From an uncultured Clostridia bacterium (lineage in GTDB: Bacteria > Bacillota > Clostridia > TANB77 > CAG-508): DNA of 8,929 bases. The translations under genes and the position numbers were made by a program. This document shows positions 1 to 5,414 of this stretch, piece by piece. The DNA lies in contig CAKPPS010000038.1 of the NCBI GenBank assembly GCA_934177795.1, positions 1 through 8,929 of the forward strand, written 5' to 3'. The notes beneath the pieces are model-generated. The model searched no databases. It saw only the letters and a program-made list of their open reading frames with translations, and was not told where the DNA came from. Each line of letters opens with the position of its first letter. Positions within the stretch are counted from its first letter, which is position 1.

Positions 1-84
1 CAAAGGTATTTTATTTTCAATGTACTTGACTATTTTTCTTATTGCTATTTTCTTTCGACTTTTATCGTCTTTTAAATTATACAT
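1..84 (-). CDS. Partial hypothetical protein, N-terminus only
   Basis: Reading leftwards, an ATG at 82-84 opens a frame that stays open for 28 codons to the window edge. The visible start is MYNLKDDKSRKK, a lysine- and arginine-rich N-terminus with no signal peptide or membrane segment. A purine-rich AAGGGAT lies just upstream, with shorter spacing than usual. An in-frame TAA two codons before the ATG means translation cannot start earlier, which supports this start. The product cannot be recognised from 28 residues. It could be a chance frame in AT-rich DNA; the ribosome-binding-like sequence and lack of a stop favour a real gene only moderately. Confidence 0.4.
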   Translation of the reverse strand, partial: MYNLKDDKSRKKIAIRKIVKYIENKIPL

Positions 85-323
85 TATCCCTTATTATTTT
101 TTCAAGTCTTTTTGATTTTATTTTTGATTTTTATCTTTCTTCTATTTATGGTATATCATATATATTAATTTTTTTATAATTTTTTATTCATTGATATTCT
201 GGCATTTGCCTTTATAAAAGTGACAGAACTTAATTTCTCATTCAATCAAATTTTCATAATTAATAGTAAAATTAAATTTTATATGATAAAATAACAATAA
301 ATAAAAATTTTAGGAGATTCACA
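85..323. other. AT-rich intergenic region, no gene seen
   Basis: Very AT-rich DNA between two divergent frames (minus-strand start at 84, plus-strand start at 324). It must hold the promoters of both if they are expressed, but I find no convincing -35/-10 pair. TATGAT near 281 is a possible plus-strand -10 without a good partner. No tRNA-like or riboswitch-like structure was seen. Confidence 0.4.
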
Positions 324-515
324 ATGAATAGTGTTTTATGTAATTCATACACCGAAGTTAGTTATATCCTAGATATTTTAGGTGAAGAATATAAAAATAA
401 ACTACCTGAAAAAATTTTAAAATTAATTTATACTAACAAAAATGATGATTATAAAATTAATTTAAATTTTGATATTACAAAAAATAATATAAATATACAC
501 CAAATGAAAAAATAA
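324..515 (+). CDS. Short hypothetical protein, probably a truncated family member
   Basis: A 63-codon frame with a good ribosome binding site: AGGAG seven bases before the ATG. The product starts MNSVLCNSYTEVSYIL, is soluble, acidic/lysine-rich and has no signal peptide. From memory, this start resembles a family of roughly 130-200-residue uncharacterised Clostridia proteins that begin MNS..(S/T)Y(T/S)EV and continue with a KIP(E/K)K segment, matched here by KLPEK. If so, this copy keeps only the first ~55 residues. After about residue 55 the similarity seems to stop, and another frame carries a different coding-like stretch. It may be an expressed micro-protein or the 5' end of a broken gene. 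The family assignment is recollection and needs a search. Confidence 0.5.
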   Translation: MNSVLCNSYTEVSYILDILGEEYKNKLPEKILKLIYTNKNDDYKINLNFDITKNNINIHQMKK

Positions 516-682
516 CCACAGAAGTAAAAGAAAAAATTCCCCTTTTCCATGAGCTTTTAGTTCAGGCAGAATAGGGAAAAACAACACCAATTTTTGAAAT
601 AGAATCAGAGATGCTAAGAGCTTTTCTCAAGAAAGAAAAATTAGCACTTAAACTGATGATTTTAGTGGACAATATTTCTTAA
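488..682 (+). pseudogene. Plus-strand gene tail with in-frame TAG
   Basis: Shifted relative to the preceding ORF, this frame reads like real protein: EVKEKIPLFHELLVQAE, then TAG at 572-574, then GKTTPIFEIESEMLRAF and a lysine/leucine-rich end at TAA 680-682. One C-to-T change (CAG to TAG) would account for the stop. No start codon with a ribosome binding site precedes it, and a perfect terminator follows nine bases after the TAA, so this is best read as the 3' end of a decayed gene. It may be the lost C-terminal part of the ORF at 324-515 joined by deletion, or an unrelated insertion. The product is not recognised. Confidence 0.45.
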
Positions 683-690
683 TAGTCCTC

Positions 691-723
691 AAAAAATGAG
701 TGAAACAATTTCACTCATTTTTT
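691..723. terminator. Perfect bidirectional intrinsic terminator
   Basis: The 15-base arm AAAAAATGAGTGAAA (691-705) and its exact complement (709-723) enclose the loop CAA. On either strand the stem ends in a run of six T, so it can stop the plus-strand remnant to its left and the minus-strand remnant to its right. Confidence 0.9.
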
Positions 724-784
724 ATAATCTCATTTATGTTATAAAACTACTTTTTTACAAATTTTAGTTTTACGGCTTTAGGGT

Positions 785-1180
785 TCAGCTTTTCAAGAAT
801 AAAGCAGGACGAAAACCGAGGTTATCAAGGCTGTTAGACGGAAGATAGAAGTTACGATCAGAAGCTGGATAGCTAGAACCTGTATATTTATAACTGCCGC
901 CTCTGCCAACTCGATTAGCAGAATTGTAAGACTCCATAGTCCATTCGCTAACATTTCCGGCTAAATCATATACTTTTTTGACTTGGTTTTTTCCTCCATT
1001 TAAATCTATTCCTGTTTTATGCTCAGAATTTCCTGAAACTCCATCATACCATCCCATTCCTGTACTGTCTATAATATATTTTTTATCTGTTGATGTAGCA
1101 CTCGAATTTTCTATATCTTTCATCCAATTCATCACAGCATCCCATTGTACACCATAAAAATTCCCATTTAAGGCAATATT
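785..1180 (-). pseudogene. Formylglycine-generating-enzyme-like (SUMF1/EgtB/PvdO) C-terminal fragment
   Basis: The minus strand is open from a TAG at 1181-1183 to the TGA at 785-787. It encodes the C-terminal part of an FGE-sulfatase fold: NGNFYGVQWDAVMNWM, then VYDLAGNVSEWTMES, GRGGSY, and the terminal NLGFRPALFLKS. Family members are normally about 250-400 residues; here only about 130 remain, and the N-terminal half of the fold is missing upstream of 1180. A GTG at 1133-1135 could start a 116-residue product, but no ribosome binding site supports it and it would lack part of the fold. True sulfatase-modifying enzymes carry two cysteines after the GGSY motif; this segment has none, so it descended from a non-FGE branch. 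Its G+C (27 of 60 bases at 901-960) exceeds that of neighbouring genes, consistent with acquisition from elsewhere. Confidence 0.75.
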
Positions 1181-1181
1181 C

Positions 1182-1364
1182 TATTCTGATGATTTAAAAA
1201 TTGAAGTAAGGATTTGTTCCTTAACCGCTGGTTATCCTGGAACCGGTCCTCATGACTTAGCCAAAATTTTGGACTTCTTGGGCATCCAATATGACAAAGA
1301 GGATACATTCACCAAGAAAAAACGAGGAGAAGACGGATTTATTAGATTAACATATAAATGTTAG
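1182..1364 (+). pseudogene. C-terminal remnant of an unrecognised gene
   Basis: A 60-codon plus-strand stretch ending in TAG 1362-1364 has clear protein character: YSDDLKIEVRICSL, then TAGYPGTGPHDLAKILDFLG, then KKKRGEDGFIRLTYKC. It contains no ATG near its 5' end and no ribosome binding site, and its left end meets the FGE-like remnant head-on at about 1180, so the 5' part of the gene is missing. A terminator follows 28 bases after the stop, as expected for a true gene end. G+C is 27 of 60 at 1201-1260, against 13 of 60 at 1561-1620. I do not recognise the family; the pattern of glycines, prolines and charged residues suggests a soluble enzyme or binding protein. Confidence 0.5.
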
Positions 1365-1391
1365 TATAAATCGCTTCTCCATACCTTCTAA

Positions 1392-1422
1392 CTGGCATAC
1401 TTTTTTGTATGCCAGATTTTTT
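1392..1422 (+). terminator. Intrinsic terminator of the plus-strand remnant
   Basis: Stem CTGGCATAC (1392-1400) pairs perfectly with GTATGCCAG (1407-1415) around a six-T loop, and is followed by a T-run at 1417-1422. The T-run is only on the plus-strand side, so it terminates plus-strand transcription. The same T-run overlaps the stop codon of the MATE fusion gene arriving from the right. Confidence 0.8.
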
Positions 1423-3424
1423 ATATTTTATTATTTTCTTTGAAATTAATTATTAAGTCTACTGCATTTTCAATACCTATTGAATCACTATTTATACAAA
1501 TATCATAATTCGATAAATCTTTCCAGTTTTTTCCTGTGTAATATTTATAGTGATTTGCCCTTAACTTATCTATTCTTGCTATTTCTTTTTCTGCTTTTTT
1601 AGCATCCATATTATAATATTTTACAGCTCTATTTATTTTATCTTTCATAGCACTATATGCAAATACTTTTATTATATTTTTTTCATCTTTTAAGATATTA
1701 TCAGCACATCTTCCAATAATTACACAAGATTCTTTGGATGCAACTTCTTTTATTAGTTCTGATTCTTTTATAAATAATTCATTTTCATTATTGAATTCAG
1801 AATAATATCCATTATTAAAGTTTGCTAGTATATCTCTTTTTTGTTCATTTTCTTCAATATATTTTTGTGAATACCCTGTTTCTTCTGCAATTTTCATTAC
1901 AAATTCCTTATCATACAATTTTACTCCTAATTTTTCTGCTAACAATTTTCCAATATATCTTCCACCTGAACCATACTCTCTAGAAATTGTAATTACAAAT
2001 TTTTCACTATTTGATGTTGCTCCATCATTGTTTTTATCAGTTTCGACAATATTTGTATTTTTCTCAGTTTTTTTGTTTAATTTTCTAACTTGTAATACTA
2101 ATAATGTTGATGCTACAATAAATGCAACCCCATCTGCAACTGGTCCTGCATGTAAAAATCCTTCAACGCCACCAATATGAGCTAAAATTATCATTGCTGG
2201 AATTAAAAATAAAATTTGTCTTGATAAAGATATTATTGCACTTTTTACACCTTTTCCAATTGCTTGAAAAAATATTCCTGCAGGTAATTGTATTCCATTG
2301 CAAATACATAACATTAAATAAGTTCTAAAAGCCATGCATGCAAATTCTATATATAATTCATTTCCACTACCAAATATTGATATTAATTTATCTGGTATTA
2401 ATTGGAATAATACAAAAGCTATTGTGCTTATTACTATACTAATACTTAAAACTATTTTTAAAGTTTTCTTTACTCTGTCATACTTCTGAGCACCATAATT
2501 ATAACCCCATATAGGTTGTGCTCCAGCTGCTATTCCTATTATAATACTATTTAAAATTTGACTTATTTTCATTACAATACCTAAAACTGTAATAGGTATT
2601 TCTGCACCAAATCTTGATTCTGCACCATATTTTCCTAATAAATTATTCTCAACACTCATTACTACAACAATACTCATTTGAGTAATAAAACTACTAATAC
2701 CTAGCATTGCTACTTTTAAAGATGTTGAAGGATTTAATTTGATATCTTCTTTTTCTATTTTTATGCTTTTTATTCTTTTTAAATAACACAAATTTATTAT
2801 AAAATTAACAATCTGACTTGCTACAGTAGCTATCGCAGCTCCACTTACTCCCATTTTGAATACAAATATGAAAATAGGATCTAATATTGTATTCATTATA
2901 GCTCCTACAAGCATTGATATCATAGAATATTTGGGACTACCATCTGCTCTAATAATTGAATTTAAAGTTGTCCCAACTATCATAAACGGCAACCCAATAG
3001 CAGTTATATATCCGTATTTTAATGCATATTCCCTTAATGCATCCGTACATCCAAATATATTTAAAATTTGTGGTAAAAATATTAATGTAATAACTCCTAT
3101 AATAATTGCTACAATTGCAGAAGTTAATATACCATTTATTACTCCTCTGCTTGCTTCTTTTTTGTCTTTTTCTCCAAGTTTAAGACTTAAATATGCTGAA
3201 CTTCCGTCACCGAACATTAATGCAAATGCTAGACAAAGCATTGTTAGTGGAAAGACAACATTTGTTGCACCATTTCCTAAATATCCAACTCCCCAACCAA
3301 TAAATATTTGGTCTATTATATTGTATAAAGAGTTAACAACTAAGGAAATTATGCATGGAATAGAAAATTTTCTAATTAATTTTCCGATTTTTTCATAACC
3401 TAAAATATTTTCTTTTTCTTCCAT
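1421..3424 (-). CDS. MATE family exporter fused to a cytidylate-kinase-like domain
   Basis: The product is 667 residues. Residues 1-450 are a complete twelve-helix MATE transporter, which would export cationic drugs or metabolites by Na+ or H+ antiport in the cytoplasmic membrane. Family signatures visible are IDQIFIG (37-43), GDGSSAYLS (72-80), RADGSPK (159-165), LDPIFIF with GVSGAAIAT (181-200) and QPIWGYNYGA (303-312). After a hydrophilic linker (~451-474) comes a cytidylate-kinase-like domain (476-667, Pfam Cytidylate_kin2 type) with the variant P-loop SREYGSGGRYIGKLLAEKLG (481-500), IGRCADNIL (570-578) and DKLRANHYKYYTGKNW (619-634). The domain is cytosolic and its substrate is unknown. 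Start chosen: ATG at 3422-3424, preceded by GAAGGAGGA. A longer frame would begin inside the upstream terminator and add 25 residues not typical of MATE. Typical MATE proteins are ~450 residues, so the tail is an addition. The gene has its own promoter and appears monocistronic. Confidence 0.9.
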   Translation of the reverse strand: MEEKENILGYEKIGKLIRKFSIPCIISLVVNSLYNIIDQIFIGWGVGYLGNGATNVVFPLTMLCLAFALMFGDGSSAYLSLKLGEKDKKEASRGVINGILTSAIVAIIIGVITLIFLPQILNIFGCTDALREYALKYGYITAIGLPFMIVGTTLNSIIRADGSPKYSMISMLVGAIMNTILDPIFIFVFKMGVSGAAIATVASQIVNFIINLCYLKRIKSIKIEKEDIKLNPSTSLKVAMLGISSFITQMSIVVVMSVENNLLGKYGAESRFGAEIPITVLGIVMKISQILNSIIIGIAAGAQPIWGYNYGAQKYDRVKKTLKIVLSISIVISTIAFVLFQLIPDKLISIFGSGNELYIEFACMAFRTYLMLCICNGIQLPAGIFFQAIGKGVKSAIISLSRQILFLIPAMIILAHIGGVEGFLHAGPVADGVAFIVASTLLVLQVRKLNKKTEKNTNIVETDKNNDGATSNSEKFVITISREYGSGGRYIGKLLAEKLGVKLYDKEFVMKIAEETGYSQKYIEENEQKRDILANFNNGYYSEFNNENELFIKESELIKEVASKESCVIIGRCADNILKDEKNIIKVFAYSAMKDKINRAVKYYNMDAKKAEKEIARIDKLRANHYKYYTGKNWKDLSNYDICINSDSIGIENAVDLIINFKENNKI

Positions 3425-3458
3425 TTTTTCCTCCTTCTTTGTTTTCTTACAAAAGCAA

Positions 3459-3487
3459 ATTATATCCAAAAATTTGAAAAAAGTCAA
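3459..3487 (-). promoter_or_regulatory. Promoter of the MATE-kinase fusion gene
   Basis: On the minus strand TTGACT (3482-3487) and TATAAT (3459-3464) are separated by exactly 17 bases: five of six and six of six matches to the sigma-A consensus. Transcription would start near 3452, leaving a leader of about 28 bases with no room for a riboswitch. The -35 box lies immediately after the T-run of the tRNA terminator. Confidence 0.8.
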
Positions 3488-3490
3488 GAA

Positions 3491-3526
3491 AAAAATCAAC
3501 CAGCTTTTATTTTCTGATTGATTTTT
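3491..3526 (-). terminator. Terminator of tRNA-Gly
   Basis: Thirteen-base arms (3514-3526 and 3491-3503) around a ten-base A/T-rich loop. On the minus strand the stem is fully paired with one G-U; on the plus strand the same position is a C-A mismatch, so it is built for minus-strand RNA. Seven T end the structure. It separates the tRNA from the MATE gene. Confidence 0.75.
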
Positions 3527-3545
3527 GTATCTATCTGTTTTGAAT

Positions 3546-3619
<74 letters not shown>

Positions 3620-3627
3620 ATATTTGA

Positions 3628-3656
3628 ATTATACTATTTATTTAAAAATAAATCAA
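3628..3656 (-). promoter_or_regulatory. Promoter of tRNA-Gly
   Basis: On the minus strand TTGATT (3651-3656) and a perfect TATAAT (3628-3633) are separated by 17 bases. The predicted start falls within a few bases of the mature tRNA 5' end at 3619, so the primary transcript would have almost no 5' leader for RNase P to remove. Confidence 0.7.
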
Positions 3657-3677
3657 TAAAATTCTATTTTATTTTTT

Positions 3678-3725
3678 GTTATGTTTTGTCAATTTATTGT
3701 TATTCTCCTGACTCTGAAACATAAC
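3678..3725. repeat. Small inverted repeat upstream of tRNA-Gly
   Basis: GTTATGTTT (3678-3686) and its exact complement AAACATAAC (3717-3725) flank a 30-base interior that also contains a GTCA/TGAC pair. There is no T-run after it on the plus strand. On the minus strand a TTGACA occurs inside it, but with only 15 bases to the nearest TAAAAT, so it is a doubtful promoter. The role is unknown; the arms may be chance or part of a structured RNA or protein site. Confidence 0.45.
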
Positions 3726-3750
3726 TATTTATTTCTTAATTTAAATTATT

Positions 3751-3892
3751 GAAAGTTCAGTCACACTAATAAATTTTAAAAGTATATTAGAAGTAGTGAA
3801 AATAAAAGGGGATGTTTTTTTACAAAAAACTAAAAACTACTTCTAATATAATATTATTTTAACATATTTTTGTGACTTTGGGGTGAATTTTC
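3751..3892. repeat. 142-bp imperfect inverted-repeat element
   Basis: Nested complementary segments span the region 3' of the RluA-type gene. The outermost are GAAAGTTCA (3751-3759) with TGAATTTTC (3884-3892, one G-T). Next are GTCACA (3760-3765) with TGTGAC (3871-3876). An exact 15-bp pair follows, TATATTAGAAGTAGT (3783-3797) with 3836-3850, and innermost is GTTTTTT/AAAAAAC (3814-3820 and 3824-3830) around TAC. The right side has a seven-base bulge at 3877-3883, and the zone between the second and third pairs is only weakly complementary. The 15-bp stem followed by CTTTT on the minus strand could terminate the RluA-type gene. The full-length symmetry also fits a MITE-like element or a structured RNA. 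No transposase or clear target duplication is visible. Confidence 0.6.
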
Positions 3893-4755
3893 TATATTTT
3901 TTTATTTAATTGAATTATTTTACCGTTTAAGTATGATAAAATCCCGTCTTCTTTGCTAAAATTGAATTTGATTTTATAACTACATAATATTTGATATTTT
4001 TTTCCATATTTTTTATTTATTTCATTTTTTCCATATTTTCCATCTCCAATAATTGGATATCCTATATAAGCAAGATGCGCTCTTATCTGATGTGTTCTAC
4101 CTGTTTCTATTTCTACATCTAACAATGTAGTATTGTTTTTTCTTTCTTCCAATACCGAATATGAAGTTATAATTTTTTGATAGCCTTTTTTAGGTACATC
4201 ACTAATATATACTCTACATTTTTTATTATCTTTAAATAAATATGCCTCTAATCTATCTTTCTTTTTTTTGGGTATTCCATAAACTACAGCTAGATAATGT
4301 TTTTCTATTTCATGTTTTTTAAATTTATCTAACATAATATTTAAAGCTTCTTTATTTTTAGCAAATATAACTAATCCTGTGGTATTACGATCTATTCTAT
4401 GACATGGTTGTGGTTTAAATTTATCCTCTTCATAATTCCTACTTAATATCTCTGTTATTGAGTTTTCTCCAGTTACTTCTATATTCACTGGTTTGTTAAC
4501 TATTAATATATTATTATCTTCAAATATTTTGTCTATTTTAATATTTCTTTTTTCTAATTGTTCAGGCATATATATTTCTACAACATCTTTTTCATAAACT
4601 ATAATATCTTTATTTATTCTTTTTTGATTTACTTTTATATCTTTTTTTCTTAATAATTTGCAAAATATATTATAATTCATATTTTGTATTTCTTTTAATA
4701 CAACTTTACTTAATTTTTTATCATTATATTTGGTTTCGATTATTATTCTTTTCAT
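3892..4755 (-). CDS. RluA-family RNA pseudouridine synthase
   Basis: The product is 287 residues, the usual length for RluA/RluC/RluD enzymes, which convert specific uridines of 23S rRNA or tRNA to pseudouridine in the cytoplasm. An S4-like RNA-binding domain covers about residues 12-65 (KLLRKKDIKVNQKRI is typical). The catalytic domain holds HRIDRNTTGLVIFAKN (119-134) with catalytic Asp122, and GRTHQIRAHL (219-228) followed by IIGDGKYG (235-242). The exact target base cannot be assigned, so no symbol is given. The start at 4755 fits the family N-terminus, yet no Shine-Dalgarno sequence precedes it, unlike most genes here. It follows the YgjP-like peptidase gene by 23 bases on the same strand and may be co-transcribed or use the promoter-like sequence between them. 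Confidence 0.92.
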   Translation of the reverse strand: MKRIIIETKYNDKKLSKVVLKEIQNMNYNIFCKLLRKKDIKVNQKRINKDIIVYEKDVVEIYMPEQLEKRNIKIDKIFEDNNILIVNKPVNIEVTGENSITEILSRNYEEDKFKPQPCHRIDRNTTGLVIFAKNKEALNIMLDKFKKHEIEKHYLAVVYGIPKKKKDRLEAYLFKDNKKCRVYISDVPKKGYQKIITSYSVLEERKNNTTLLDVEIETGRTHQIRAHLAYIGYPIIGDGKYGKNEINKKYGKKYQILCSYKIKFNFSKEDGILSYLNGKIIQLNKKI

Positions 4756-4764
4756 AATGTTTAC

Positions 4765-4793
4765 ATTATATAGTATTTTTAGTATTGTAGCAA
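4765..4793 (-). promoter_or_regulatory. Possible promoter for a near-leaderless RluA-type transcript
   Basis: TTGCTA (4788-4793) and TATAAT (4765-4770) on the minus strand are 17 bases apart and overlap the end of the peptidase gene. Transcription would start about two to four bases before the ATG at 4755. The -10 is perfect but the -35 is only four of six, and such matches arise by chance in AT-rich DNA. Confidence 0.35.
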
Positions 4794-5312
4794 GTTTGCT
4801 TTAAGTATTTTTTCATATTCTTCAAAATTTGGTTCATATTTTTCTATCATTCTATAGAAGTTCTTAGAATGTGTTTTATATTTTAAATGACAATATTCAT
4901 GTAAGATTATAAAATCTATTATATTTCTATGGAACATTACTATTTTAGGATTTACTGTTATTTTATTTTCAATACATCTTGCTATTTCTTTTTTCATATT
5001 TTTTATTTCATAGTCTTCTGGTGCAAATCCTAGTAATAATCTAGTTTTTTCCATTGCTCTTTCTATTTCTACTTTTGCTATTTGTTCATACATTTTATCT
5101 ATTGCTAAATCTAAAATATATTCATTGTTATTTTTATATTTATTAGGAAGTTCTATTTTTATAATTGCATTATCTACTTTTAATTCGGCAACTTTTATAT
5201 TTTTATATACAATTTTTACCTTATAGTCAATTCCCAACACTGGTACTGGATGTTTTTCTAATGCTACTGTTTCATTGTTTTTTATTTTTATTAATTTTTT
5301 CACTTTATTCAT
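4779..5312 (-). CDS. YgjP/M48-like zinc metallopeptidase domain protein
   Basis: The product is 177 residues. The zinc-peptidase motif HEYCH (138-142) lies in a context typical of the YgjP/WLM-type (DUF45) family: IIDFIILHEYCHLKYKTHSK followed by NFYRMIEKYEPNF. H138 and H142, with H148 as probable third ligand, would bind the metal and E139 would be catalytic. The RWGSC segment usually seen about 30 residues before HExxH is degenerate here (IARCIENK at 110-117), so activity is less certain. There is no signal peptide or membrane helix, so it acts in the cytoplasm; the biological substrate of this family is not known. The start is the ATG at 5310-5312, with AAGGAGG upstream; the longer frame to 5384 would begin at a TTG that is part of the -35 box. 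It is followed after 23 bases by the RluA-type gene. Confidence 0.85.
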   Translation of the reverse strand: MNKVKKLIKIKNNETVALEKHPVPVLGIDYKVKIVYKNIKVAELKVDNAIIKIELPNKYKNNNEYILDLAIDKMYEQIAKVEIERAMEKTRLLLGFAPEDYEIKNMKKEIARCIENKITVNPKIVMFHRNIIDFIILHEYCHLKYKTHSKNFYRMIEKYEPNFEEYEKILKANLLQY

Positions 5313-5355
5313 AGATACTCCTCCTTGCAAATTGTTGTTCGCTTTTATTGTCATC

Positions 5356-5384
5356 ATTTTATATCTATTTTTTTCTTTTGTCAA
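5356..5384 (-). promoter_or_regulatory. Promoter of the YgjP-like peptidase gene
   Basis: Perfect TTGACA (5379-5384) and TAAAAT (5356-5361) with a 17-base spacer on the minus strand. Predicted start near 5348, giving a leader of about 36 bases that includes the AAGGAGG ribosome binding site. It probably also drives the RluA-type gene. Confidence 0.8.
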
Positions 5385-5394
5385 TACCTTTTAC

Positions 5395-5412
5395 AAAAAA
5401 CGTTTGTTTTTT
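5395..5412. terminator. Weak hairpin between c-di-GMP gene and peptidase promoter
   Basis: AAAAAAC (5395-5401) and GTTTTTT (5406-5412) pair around a four-base loop, two bases beyond the stop codon of the EAL-domain gene. The stem has only one G-C pair, so it would be a weak terminator on either strand; its position argues that it serves that gene. Confidence 0.4.
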
Positions 5413-5414
5413 AT

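Noticed and set aside
2122..2328. Plus-strand open frame opposite the MATE gene (68 codons)
   Set aside because: Shadow of the well-supported MATE-kinase coding sequence; no ribosome binding site and low-complexity hydrophobic translation.
2856..3398. Plus-strand open frame of 180 codons opposite the MATE gene
   Set aside because: Antisense of conserved MATE motifs; its length follows from the codon use of the AT-rich gene opposite.
3425..3499. Extended N-terminus of the MATE fusion starting at 3499
   Set aside because: Would begin inside the tRNA terminator and read across the promoter; the AAGGAGG-preceded ATG at 3424 fits the family.
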